Assembly (NCBI GenBank): GCA_045648025.1
Contig: JAZRNH010000063.1
Span: 14,902 to 78,901, forward strand
Direction: 5' to 3'
DNA length: 64,000 nucleotides
Source: RGIG1681 sp045648025
GTDB lineage: Bacteria; Bacillota; Clostridia; Christensenellales; UBA1242
Shown here: piece by piece, positions 16,350 to 24,525 of the stretch
Layout of the letters: each line of letters opens with the position of its first letter
Position numbering within the stretch: the first letter of the stretch is position 1
Program-made: the position numbers and the translations under genes
The notes under the pieces: model-generated
The model's database searches: none
Seen by the model: only the letters and a program-made list of their open reading frames with translations
Told to the model about the DNA's origin: nothing

Positions 16350-18440
16350 ATGCAATATAAGTTTAAACTTTTAAAAATGCACTGTGCAGGTTGTGCACTT
16401 GCTCTTGAACAAAACCTTAATCAAATTGAAGGTGTATCGGCTGAAATTAGTTTTGTTACAAAAGTCTTAAAACTTGAAATTTCTGCCGAAAATGAAGCAG
16501 AAGTATTGACAAAAGTCAAAGTTGCAATTCATGATTTTGACCATACTATTGAGATTTTAGATTTTGTTTCAGAAGAAGATATTTTGATTAAAGAAAAAAA
16601 AGAAAAACAAAGAAACATTATCAAAATTTCAATTGCAACAGTGATTTTGATTTTAAATATTTTTATGCCAATATTTTGGCTAAAAGTTGTTGTTTTTGCA
16701 GCAGATTATATTTTGATATCATATAAAGTTTTAATCAAAGCCGCAAGAAACATTGTTAAAGGAAAAGTTTTTGACGAAAACTTTTTAATGGGTTTGGCAT
16801 CAATTGGTGCTTTTATTATTGGTGAATATATTGAAGCAATTGCAGTTATGCTTTTGTTTGCAATAGGTGAAATATTAGAAGAACTTGCATTAAACAAGTC
16901 AAGAAAAACAATAAAGTCACTTCTTGAAATCAAGCAACCTTATGCAAATTTGGTTATTGATGATGAAGAGAAAAAAGTTGAACTTTTTGAAGTTCAAGTT
17001 GGTGATATAATCAGAGTTAGACCAGGTGAGAAAATTCCGCTTGACGGCGAAGTTTTAGACGGTACATCAAATCTTAATATGGCGGCACTTACCGGTGAAA
17101 CTAAAGAAAAGATTGTTACTGTTGGCGATGAGGTTTTGTCTGGTTCAATAAACGGAGCAAGTCCGCTTCTTGTGAAAGTTTCTAAACTTGAAAAAGACAG
17201 CACCGTTTCAAAGATTGTTGAAATGGTTGAAAAGGCAACAGAAACTAAGGCAAAGTCTGAAAAGTTTATTTCAAAATTTTCTAGGTATTACACACCAGTT
17301 GTTATTATTCTTGCGGTTTTAATTATGTTTATTCCACCAATTTTTAGTGGATATAAAAATTTTGTTGAATTTGCTTATAGAGCACTTAGTTTCTTGGTGG
17401 TTTCTTGTCCATGTGCACTTGTGATTTCTGTTCCGCTTACATATTTTGCGGGAATTGGTTCTTTTGCAAGAATTGGTGTTTTGGTTAAAGGAGCTACATT
17501 TGTTGAAGAACTTGCAAAAACAGATTCAGTTGTTTTTGACAAAACTGGAACACTCACACTTGGAGAGTTTGATGTAACAGAAATTGTTGCAATGGGTGAT
17601 AGAGACGAAAATGAAATTTTAGAAACTGCCGCTTATGCTGAAAGTTTCTCAAATCACAGAGTTGCCGTTTCTATTATAAAGGCTTATAAAGAAAGGGTTA
17701 AAAAAGAAATCAACACAGCATTTATTAATGATTATGTTGAACATACTGGAAAAGGCATTTCAGCTAGTATCTTTATGCAAGATGTGCTTGTTGGAAATGC
17801 GAAACTTTTAAAAGAAAATGATATTAACTTTTTTGAAGTTCAAAAAGCCGGAACAGTTTTATATGTTGCAATTGGTGGTGAACTTGCAGGATATATTGTT
17901 ATTGAAGACACAATCAAAAGAGATTCTGTTGCCGCAATCAAAAAGATAAAAGAAATCGGAATTAAAGACATTTCAATCTGCACGGGTGATGAAGAAACAG
18001 CTGCAAGAGCTATTTCTGACAAATTAGATGTAAAAAATTGCTATTCGGGGTTGCTTCCAGAAGATAAAGTGCTTATAATAACAGATAAGGTTCAAGAAGG
18101 CAAAACTGTTGTGTTTGTTGGTGATGGAATCAATGATGCTCCATCAATTGCAAATGCAAATGTTGGTATTGCAATGGGTGGTCTTGGCAGTGATGTTGCA
18201 ATTGAAACTGCCGATGTTGTTTTGATGACAGATGAACCTAGCAAAGTTTCTACAACCATAAAAAAAGCAAAAAAGATTCACAAAATCGTATTGCAAAACA
18301 TTATTGGTTCACTTGCAATTAAAGTTTTAACTTTGGCGGTTATTGGCTTTGGTTTTGCAGGAATGTGGCTTGCAGTTTTTGCAGATGTTGGTGTTAATAT
18401 ACTTGCAGTTATAAATAGTTTAAGAGCAATGCTTAAATAA
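16350..18440 (+). CDS. P1B-type heavy-metal-translocating ATPase (Zn/Cd type)
   Basis: A 696-residue metal export pump of the plasma membrane. It has an N-terminal HMA domain with C12-A-G-C15, eight hydrophobic segments, the ion path motif C353-P-C355, the phosphorylation site D397-K-T-G-T-L-T, and the hinge GDGINDAPS. The last helix motif FADVGVNILAVINSLR fits the Zn/Cd/Pb subgroup rather than copper pumps. The P1B hallmark His-Pro pair of the nucleotide domain reads H436-R437 (SNHRVAVSI), a departure from the family. It sits between rlmH and argS at short distances; no metal regulator is adjacent. Confidence 0.9.
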   Translation: MQYKFKLLKMHCAGCALALEQNLNQIEGVSAEISFVTKVLKLEISAENEAEVLTKVKVAIHDFDHTIEILDFVSEEDILIKEKKEKQRNIIKISIATVILILNIFMPIFWLKVVVFAADYILISYKVLIKAARNIVKGKVFDENFLMGLASIGAFIIGEYIEAIAVMLLFAIGEILEELALNKSRKTIKSLLEIKQPYANLVIDDEEKKVELFEVQVGDIIRVRPGEKIPLDGEVLDGTSNLNMAALTGETKEKIVTVGDEVLSGSINGASPLLVKVSKLEKDSTVSKIVEMVEKATETKAKSEKFISKFSRYYTPVVIILAVLIMFIPPIFSGYKNFVEFAYRALSFLVVSCPCALVISVPLTYFAGIGSFARIGVLVKGATFVEELAKTDSVVFDKTGTLTLGEFDVTEIVAMGDRDENEILETAAYAESFSNHRVAVSIIKAYKERVKKEINTAFINDYVEHTGKGISASIFMQDVLVGNAKLLKENDINFFEVQKAGTVLYVAIGGELAGYIVIEDTIKRDSVAAIKKIKEIGIKDISICTGDEETAARAISDKLDVKNCYSGLLPEDKVLIITDKVQEGKTVVFVGDGINDAPSIANANVGIAMGGLGSDVAIETADVVLMTDEPSKVSTTIKKAKKIHKIVLQNIIGSLAIKVLTLAVIGFGFAGMWLAVFADVGVNILAVINSLRAMLK

Positions 18441-18456
18441 AAATTAGGAGAAAGAT

Positions 18457-20241
18457 ATGAATATTAAAAAGATTTTATACAAAGCATTAGAAGATAGTTT
18501 TTTGCATAACAATTATAGTTTTGATGATTTAACTCTCACAGTTTCAAATCGTCCAGAAGAAGCAGATTTTCAATGCAACTCTTCATTTGCTATTGCAAAA
18601 AAAGTGCATACAAGTCCGGAAATTGTTGCAAACTCTATTATTGCAAACTTAAATCAATCGGTTGCTGAAGTTTCATTTGCAAAGCCAGGTTTTATCAATT
18701 TTAAAATTAAAAATGAAGCACTTACAGAAGCTCTCAATGAAGCAAATTCAAATGACAGACTTTCTCTTGATGAACTTGAAGAAAAAGAAACTGTTGTTAT
18801 GGACTATGGCGGTGCAAATGTTGCAAAAGAACTTCATGTTGGTCACCTTCGTTCACCAGTTATTGGTGAAAGTCTGGCAAGACTTCACAAGATTTTAGGA
18901 AACAAAGTTATCACAGATACTCATCTTGGCGACTGGGGTCTTCAAATGGGTTTGACAATTGCAGGTCTTCAAGAAGATGGTTTTATTGATGGATATTTTG
19001 ACAGTTCAAAAGAAAACAAAGAAATCACACTTGACACTTTAAATGAAGTGTATCCAAAAGCTTCAAGAAGAAAAAATGAAGATGATGCATTTAGAAAAAA
19101 AGCAGAAGATTTTACCAAATTTATTCAAGATAAAAAAGAGCCATATTGGACAATTTATCAAACAATTAGAGAGATTTCTGTAAAGAGAATCAAGGCAAAT
19201 TATGAAAATCTTGGTTGTTTCTTTGATTTGTGGTATGGTGAAAGCAATGCAGCTGATTATGTTGAGCCAGTTGTTAAAATGTTTATTGAAAAAGGCTTAA
19301 CAAGAGAACATGAAGGTGCAATTGTTGTTGATGTTGCAAGAGAGGGTGAAAATATTCCTATTGAAAAGAAAAATCCAGACGACCCTCAACTTTATAAAAA
19401 TCCAATGCCACCAGTTTATTTAAAAAAGAGCAATGGTGCTGATGTTTATGACACAACTGATATTGCAACAATTCTTCAAAGAAATGAAGATTATAATCCT
19501 GACAGAATTGTTTATGTTGTTGACAAAAGACAAGCTGGTCACTTTGAAAAATGTTTCAGAGCAGTAAAAATGGCAGGAATTTCTGGACCAGAACAAAAAC
19601 TTGAATTTTTAGGTTTTGGAACAGTTAATGGAAAGGACGGAAAAGCATTTAAAACAAGATCAGGAGACACAATTAAACTTGAAGACATTATCAACTTGAT
19701 TTCTGATGGTGCAAGAAAGAAACTTGCAGAAAATGGCATTGAAAATGCAGAAGAACTTGCTCTTCAAATTGGTGTTGCGGCAATGAAATATGGTGACCTT
19801 TCAAATGCTCCATCAAAAGATTATATTTTTGATATTGACAAATTTAGTTCATTTGAAGGAAAAACTGGTCCTTATATTCAATATACAGGTGCAAGAATTA
19901 ACTCACTTTTAAAGAAGGCAGAGCTTGGCGATAAATTTGATGACCTTGCAAGTTTAAAATTGATTGATATTGCAGATGAGAATCAAAGAAAAATTGCTAT
20001 TAACTTTATCAAACTTCAAGAAAGTTATTTCACTGCATACAAAGAAAGTTCACTCAGTTCACTTTGCTCAGCAGTTTACGATTTTGCAGCAAGTTTTTCA
20101 AAATTTTATAATGATACAAGAATTTTGTCTGAAAAAGATGAAAACAAAAAGAATTCATACTTGTCACTTTGTTTGCTTGTGTTAAAAGCAATCAAACAAG
20201 CTGCATCAGTTTTGGCATTTGAAATTCCAGAAAAAATGTAG
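18457..20241 (+). CDS. argS: Arginyl-tRNA synthetase
   Basis: Class I aminoacyl-tRNA synthetase charging tRNA-Arg; 594 residues. The HIGH motif reads HVGH inside ANVAKELHVGHLRSPVIGE (about 119-137), and the arginine-specific N-terminal Add1 domain and C-terminal DALR anticodon-binding domain (IQYTGARINSLLKKA onward) are present. The KMSK loop is replaced (TRSGDTIKLEDII), as usual for many ArgS proteins. AGGAGAAAG precedes ATG. It runs closely between the metal ATPase and queH. Confidence 0.96.
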   Translation: MNIKKILYKALEDSFLHNNYSFDDLTLTVSNRPEEADFQCNSSFAIAKKVHTSPEIVANSIIANLNQSVAEVSFAKPGFINFKIKNEALTEALNEANSNDRLSLDELEEKETVVMDYGGANVAKELHVGHLRSPVIGESLARLHKILGNKVITDTHLGDWGLQMGLTIAGLQEDGFIDGYFDSSKENKEITLDTLNEVYPKASRRKNEDDAFRKKAEDFTKFIQDKKEPYWTIYQTIREISVKRIKANYENLGCFFDLWYGESNAADYVEPVVKMFIEKGLTREHEGAIVVDVAREGENIPIEKKNPDDPQLYKNPMPPVYLKKSNGADVYDTTDIATILQRNEDYNPDRIVYVVDKRQAGHFEKCFRAVKMAGISGPEQKLEFLGFGTVNGKDGKAFKTRSGDTIKLEDIINLISDGARKKLAENGIENAEELALQIGVAAMKYGDLSNAPSKDYIFDIDKFSSFEGKTGPYIQYTGARINSLLKKAELGDKFDDLASLKLIDIADENQRKIAINFIKLQESYFTAYKESSLSSLCSAVYDFAASFSKFYNDTRILSEKDENKKNSYLSLCLLVLKAIKQAASVLAFEIPEKM

Positions 20242-20248
20242 GTGAGTT

Positions 20249-20848
20249 ATGAACAAAAAGAAAATACTTCTTCAATCATGTTGTGCACCTTGTTCAACTG
20301 CTGTTATTGAAAGACTTGCGGAAGAATTTGATATTACAATTTTATATTACAACCCAAACATTTATCCAGAAGAAGAATACATCAAAAGAAAAAATGAAGA
20401 ACTCAAATATATTGATATTTTTAATAGCAAAAACCCACAAAATCAAATAAAGTTTTTAGATTGTGATTATGATAGTGAAAGTTTTTATGAAAAAACAAAG
20501 GGGTTTGAGTCTGAAAGAGAGGGTGGAGCAAGATGTGCAATTTGTTTTAGGCTTAGGCTTGAAAAAACAGCATTACTTGCAAAAGAAAATAACTTTGATA
20601 TTTTTGGAACAACCTTAACAGTGAGTCCACACAAAAATTCAGAAGTGATTAATGCAATTGGTGTGAATCTTCAAAATGAATATAATATTGAATATTTAGT
20701 TTCAAATTTCAAAAAACAAAATGGGTATAAAAGAAGTGTTGAACTTGCAAAAGAAAACAATTTATACAGACAAAATTATTGTGGTTGTAAGTTTGCTCTT
20801 GAAATTCAACAAAAAGAAGCTCCTGAAAGTTTGAAGAAACAATATTAA
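20249..20848 (+). CDS. queH: Epoxyqueuosine reductase QueH
   Basis: Last step of queuosine synthesis on tRNA: reduces epoxyqueuosine to queuosine, replacing the cobalamin enzyme QueG. The 199-residue protein has the diagnostic Cys pairs: LLQSCCAPCST (about 7-17), GARCAICFRLRL (about 90-101) and YCGCKFAL near the end, together binding Fe-S and iron. The gene lies 7 bases behind argS, while the other queuosine genes queA and tgt are at 33040 and 34089, so the pathway is split in this genome. A terminator follows. Confidence 0.93.
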   Translation: MNKKKILLQSCCAPCSTAVIERLAEEFDITILYYNPNIYPEEEYIKRKNEELKYIDIFNSKNPQNQIKFLDCDYDSESFYEKTKGFESEREGGARCAICFRLRLEKTALLAKENNFDIFGTTLTVSPHKNSEVINAIGVNLQNEYNIEYLVSNFKKQNGYKRSVELAKENNLYRQNYCGCKFALEIQQKEAPESLKKQY

Positions 20849-20902
20849 AGAAAAATAAAAACACATAGGCTAAAGTCTAGAATTTTTTAAACTATTAAAA
20901 TC

Positions 20903-20934
20903 AAAGAGTTAGATAAACATCTAACTCTTTTTTT
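20903..20934 (+). terminator. Rho-independent terminator after queH
   Basis: AAAGAGTTAGA (20903-20913), 6-base loop, TCTAACTCTTT (20920-20930), T-run. It ends the rlmH-ATPase-argS-queH run. Confidence 0.85.
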
Positions 20935-20976
20935 AATTTATAAATTATAAATGAATAAAATTTAGCAAATTAAGTC

Positions 20977-21005
20977 GAGACAAATTATTTTATTTTTTAT
21001 ATAAT
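20977..21005 (+). promoter_or_regulatory. Promoter of AraC-family gene
   Basis: GAGACA (20977-20982), 17-base spacer, TATAAT (21000-21005). Confidence 0.55.
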
Positions 21006-21028
21006 TAGGATGTTTGGAGTAAACACAA

Positions 21029-21904
21029 ATGAATGAACATATCGAAGCAGTTCAAAAAATGCAGGATTATATTGCAGCACATCTTGATAATAATATTACA
21101 ATGACAGATTTAGCAAAAGAATCACAATATTCACCATGGTATTCTTATAGATTATTTGTGGATTTGCTTCATATGACACCATCTGTTTATATTAGGCGAT
21201 TGAGGTTATCTAAATCAGCACTTCGACTAAGAGATGAAAAAATAAAAGTTATTGATATTGCTTTTGATACTGGATTTGATAGTGTAGATGGATATCAAAG
21301 AGCATTTTACAAGGAGTTTGGTTGTAATCCACATGAATATGCTATTTGTCATACTCCAATCTACCTGTTTACACCTTATGGAGTTAAATATACAAATATA
21401 AAGGAAAAGAAAAATATGAGTGAAGTGAAAAATGTTTTTATTCAAGTAATTGAGAAACCAGAAAGAAAAGTTATTATCAAACGAGGAAAAGAGGCTACAG
21501 ATTACTTTAAGTATTGTGAGGAAGTTGGGTGTGATGTCTGGGGTCTGTTAAGTAGTATCAAATCCATTTGTGGCGAACCAGTATGTTTATGGCTTCCTAA
21601 AAAGTATATTAAGGAAAATACATCTGAATATGTGCAAGGTGTAGAAGTTCCAATGGATTATACGGGCCAAATTCCAGAAGGTTTTGATGTAATTGAACTA
21701 CCTAAATGCAAATATATTATGTTCCAGGGTGAACCATTTGAAGAGGAAAACTTTTGTGAGGCAATTGGTCAAGTATGTGATGCAATTAAAAAATACAATC
21801 CTAATATCAATGGATTTAATTGGCATGATGATAATCCTCGTATTCAATTAGAACCTATTGGAACAAGAGGATATATTGAATTACATCCGATAAAAAATAT
21901 TTAA
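21029..21904 (+). CDS. AraC-family regulator with GyrI-like effector domain
   Basis: A 291-residue transcription regulator. Residues about 5-105 carry the two HTH motifs of AraC/XylS (ITMTDLAKESQYSPWYSYRLF and VIDIAFDTGFDSVDGYQRAFYKEFGCNPHEY); about 130-290 is a GyrI-like small-molecule-binding domain, as in Rob and similar multidrug sensors. Codon use differs from the core genes: more TTA, CGA and CTA, less CTT and AGA, so acquisition by transfer is possible. It is monocistronic, between two terminators, with no obvious target gene beside it. Confidence 0.9.
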   Translation: MNEHIEAVQKMQDYIAAHLDNNITMTDLAKESQYSPWYSYRLFVDLLHMTPSVYIRRLRLSKSALRLRDEKIKVIDIAFDTGFDSVDGYQRAFYKEFGCNPHEYAICHTPIYLFTPYGVKYTNIKEKKNMSEVKNVFIQVIEKPERKVIIKRGKEATDYFKYCEEVGCDVWGLLSSIKSICGEPVCLWLPKKYIKENTSEYVQGVEVPMDYTGQIPEGFDVIELPKCKYIMFQGEPFEEENFCEAIGQVCDAIKKYNPNINGFNWHDDNPRIQLEPIGTRGYIELHPIKNI

Positions 21905-21920
21905 ATTATTGAACACAAAA

Positions 21921-21957
21921 AGAACTTTATCATAATTGATAAAGTTCTTTTTATTTC
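21921..21957. terminator. Bidirectional terminator between AraC gene and cmk
   Basis: AGAACTTTATCA (21921-21932), loop TAAT, TGATAAAGTTCT (21937-21948), with T-run to the right and A-run to the left, so it can stop transcripts from both converging genes. Confidence 0.8.
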
Positions 21958-22007
21958 GCTAGATTCAAAAATTTGTAACTAAAACCTATGTGTTTTTTGT
22001 TTGTTTA

Positions 22008-22724
22008 TTATTCTTTATTAAAAATATCAATGCCTTTTTCTTTAAAAAAGTCAAGTGTCACAAGGCCTCTTCTGTGCATTTCATTGAAAATGAGGTCTAA
22101 ACACTCATCAACTGAGTTGAGTGAAGTGTCAATAAGGTAAGCATTTTCACACATAATGAGTGGAGAAATTTCTCTGTGAGTATCACGATAATCTCTGTCT
22201 TTAAGGTCGGCGATAACTTTTTCTAATGTTACTTTGTCGCCAAGAGATTCATAGTCTCTGAGTCTTCTTTTTGCTCTCTCTTCAATTTTGCAGTCAACAT
22301 AAATTTTGAAATCTGCTTCAGGGAAGATTACTGAGCCAATGTCTCTGCCTTCCATAACAATATGTTCGTTGTGAATAGCAGTTTCTTTTTGAAGTTTTCT
22401 AACAAATTCTCTTATAAATGGTTTGCAAGAAATTTTTGAAACAAAATTGCTAACTTCTTCAGTGTGAAGTCTGTCAGTAATGTTCATACCATCAACAAGC
22501 ATTACATTTTTTGTTCCGTCGTATGTGTAAACAACTGATGTGTTTTGAATCATATATTCAAGTTTATCATCTTCATCTTCTTTGATTCCAAGATTAAGAG
22601 TCTTTACAGTGATGGCTCTATAAAGGTCACCAGCACTAAAAAATCCAAAATTAAGTTTTTTTGCTAATTGTTTAGCAAGAGTAGATTTTCCAGAACCAGA
22701 GGTTCCGTCAATTGCAATAATCAT
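22008..22724 (-). CDS. cmk: Cytidylate kinase
   Basis: Phosphorylates CMP and dCMP with ATP; 238 residues. The P-loop GTSGSGKST stands at residues 7-15, and the CMP-kinase signatures VVMEGRDIGSVIFP-type (IVMEGRDIGSVIFPEAD) and RDYRDTHREISPL follow. I start at the ATG whose complement is 22722-22724, preceded by GAGGTG at 22731-22736; a longer frame to 22772 would add 16 residues without family support. It is transcribed leftwards, divergently from the Mrr-like nuclease gene, with only about 110 bases between the two starts. Confidence 0.94.
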   Translation of the reverse strand: MIIAIDGTSGSGKSTLAKQLAKKLNFGFFSAGDLYRAITVKTLNLGIKEDEDDKLEYMIQNTSVVYTYDGTKNVMLVDGMNITDRLHTEEVSNFVSKISCKPFIREFVRKLQKETAIHNEHIVMEGRDIGSVIFPEADFKIYVDCKIEERAKRRLRDYESLGDKVTLEKVIADLKDRDYRDTHREISPLIMCENAYLIDTSLNSVDECLDLIFNEMHRRGLVTLDFFKEKGIDIFNKE

Positions 22725-22798
22725 ATATAACACCTCAAAATTTTCTAATTCTATAATATAATAATTTGCCAAATCTTCAAAATAAAAACCGTAACTAT

Positions 22799-22827
22799 TT
22801 GGAAATTTTTTTATTTTGTTATATGCT
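22799..22827 (+). promoter_or_regulatory. Promoter of Mrr-like nuclease gene
   Basis: TTGGAA (22799-22804), 17-base spacer, TATGCT (22822-22827). The start codon is 9 bases after it, leaving an untranslated leader of only a few bases. Confidence 0.5.
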
Positions 22828-22836
22828 TTATTTGTA

Positions 22837-23439
22837 ATGGTTAGAAGGAAAATTTATAAAGAGTCGGCTTTTGTTAAGGGTGTTAGAATAATTTTAATAA
22901 TTGTTCTGCTTCCTTTTGTATTGTTTTATTTAGTAAAACAATTTTTTGTGAGCAAAAGAAAGAAGAGAGAATCGGCAGAAAAAATTAAAATTTATAATAT
23001 TTCGCAAATAAATTCACTTTCTGGTGAAGAATTTGAAGAATATTTGAAGCTTTTGTTTGAAAAAATGGGTTATACAGTTTCACTCACAAAAAAATCAAAA
23101 GATTTTGGTGTTGATTTGATTTTAACAAAAAACAAAAAACAAACAATTGTTCAGGCAAAGTGTTATAGTCACACAGTTGGAGTTTCAGCAGTTCAAGAAA
23201 TTATTTCTGCCAGGGCACATTATAAAATAAAACAGGCAATGGTTGTTTCAAATCAAAATTTTTCAAAAGAAGCAGAAATTTTGGCAAGAGAAAATTCAGT
23301 TTTACTTGCCGGGAAATCAGAACTTGAAGGTTTGATATTAAAGTATCCTGTTTATTTTGAATCAAAAAGAAAGTCATTTGTTGCAACAACAACCGCCGCA
23401 ATAAATGAGTTTGAAAAAAAGTATCCATATTCAATTTAA
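22837..23439 (+). CDS. Membrane-anchored Mrr-like restriction endonuclease
   Basis: A 200-residue protein with a hydrophobic helix at about 13-35 and then a basic linker. From about 57 it is an Mrr-type PD-(D/E)XK domain: SGEEFEEYLKLLFEKMGY, then D-x(n)-QxK seen as FGVDLIL and IVQAKCYSHTVG, then VQEIISARAHY and AMVVSNQNFSKEAEILA. The nuclease residues look intact. Similar membrane-tethered Mrr proteins exist in many Firmicutes without a known role; defence against entering DNA or DNA maintenance are options. ATG 22837 is chosen over TTG 22816 because the latter lies in the promoter. No Shine-Dalgarno sequence. Confidence 0.75.
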   Translation: MVRRKIYKESAFVKGVRIILIIVLLPFVLFYLVKQFFVSKRKKRESAEKIKIYNISQINSLSGEEFEEYLKLLFEKMGYTVSLTKKSKDFGVDLILTKNKKQTIVQAKCYSHTVGVSAVQEIISARAHYKIKQAMVVSNQNFSKEAEILARENSVLLAGKSELEGLILKYPVYFESKRKSFVATTTAAINEFEKKYPYSI

Positions 23440-23515
23440 AAATTTTGTCTAACTTTATAAATTATGAGTATTTTTCAAGTTTCAAGCATAAACTACTTTT
23501 GAGGTAAACAGCTTA

Positions 23516-24244
23516 ATGTTTGAACTAACAATTAGCATCAATCTTGAAAATCAATCATATATTTCAAAATTATATAAAGATTTAGCAGAAGAAGTGAAAA
23601 TAGCTTCTGGTGTTATTGCAAAAGAGAATTGTAATGGAAGAAGTTTTGTTTCTTTTGCGGTGAAAAAAGAAAATAAAGAATATTTTATATCAAAAGTATT
23701 AGACTTTGTTTCATTTGTGGTAATTGATTGTTATAAATACAATTATTTCAAAGAAGGGTTGATGCCAACAAATGAGATGGTTGTTTTTGAATCGTTTTTA
23801 AAAGCGGTCACAATTTTTGATTTTGATCTAGATAAAGAATATATCGCAAACAAGATTGATTTTAGTGGAAAAATTTTGATAGATAGTTTATATTACTTTA
23901 ACTTGCAAGACCTTTCAATAAGGTGGCAAAAAACCGTTGATATAATCAATTTTAACCAAATAGTTAAAAATAATTCTTCAATGCTTGAAATTTTGAAATA
24001 TTTGACAACCGTTTCTGATAATTTGGTAAAATCGGCAGATGTTGTGATATCAAAAAAGCAACTAAAAATTAAGCATCTTGAAAAATCAAAACAGTTTAAA
24101 AGAAATTTTGTTGGTCTGTCAAAGTTTTTGAGTGAGATAATTGAATTAAACCCTGCAAAAATCAATTTAAAACTCTGTGAATCTGGTGGAGAAGATGTTG
24201 TTGAAATGCTAAGTAAAATTTTTTATGACAAAATTAATTTTTAA
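23516..24244 (+). CDS. ytxC: YtxC-like protein
   Basis: A 242-residue protein of the YtxC family, annotated as sporulation-related in Bacillus but without known function. The sequence is helical with the family-like pattern of a conserved aromatic/basic segment (IDCYKYNYFKEG) and LSIRWQKTVDIINF. The strongest support is position: ytxC stands directly before thrS in Bacillus, as here. A GAGG sits about 12 bases before ATG 23516. Sequence similarity alone would be weak, so the name rests on synteny plus length. Confidence 0.6.
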   Translation: MFELTISINLENQSYISKLYKDLAEEVKIASGVIAKENCNGRSFVSFAVKKENKEYFISKVLDFVSFVVIDCYKYNYFKEGLMPTNEMVVFESFLKAVTIFDFDLDKEYIANKIDFSGKILIDSLYYFNLQDLSIRWQKTVDIINFNQIVKNNSSMLEILKYLTTVSDNLVKSADVVISKKQLKIKHLEKSKQFKRNFVGLSKFLSEIIELNPAKINLKLCESGGEDVVEMLSKIFYDKINF

Positions 24245-24257
24245 CCTAAATAAAATA

Positions 24258-24285
24258 TTGACAAATAATTTTTTTGTAATATAAT
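24258..24285 (+). promoter_or_regulatory. Promoter of thrS T-box leader
   Basis: TTGACA (24258-24263), 16-base spacer, TATAAT (24280-24285). Confidence 0.8.
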
Positions 24286-24291
24286 AATGTT

Positions 24292-24502
24292 ATACTTGCA
24301 GAACAAGTAGGTTGCAAAAACTGATTCAAGAGAGAAGAAATCGTGGGCTGGAAGTTTCTTCATTAAAGATTGCAATTGAAACCACCTGCATTTTAGACAT
24401 CTAAATATTTTTATAATGAGGTTGAATTTTCAACGAAATAAGGTGGAACCACGATAAAATATCGTCCTTATGCTAAATTTTTTTGGCATAGGGATTTTTT
24501 TA
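24292..24502 (+). ncRNA. T-box riboswitch (threonine) before thrS
   Basis: The T-box core AGGTGGAACCACG is at 24441-24453. Stem I can be traced: GTAGGT near 24308 pairs with ACCTGC (24384-24389), and GAAGAAA pairs with TTTCTTC around a loop. The specifier is probably ACC at 24381-24383, a Thr codon. A terminator CCTTATGC (24466-24473)/GCATAGGG (24486-24493) plus T-run competes with the antiterminator. Uncharged tRNA-Thr should allow read-through into thrS. Confidence 0.92.
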
Positions 24503-24525
24503 TTCCTATGCAAATGGAGGAAATT

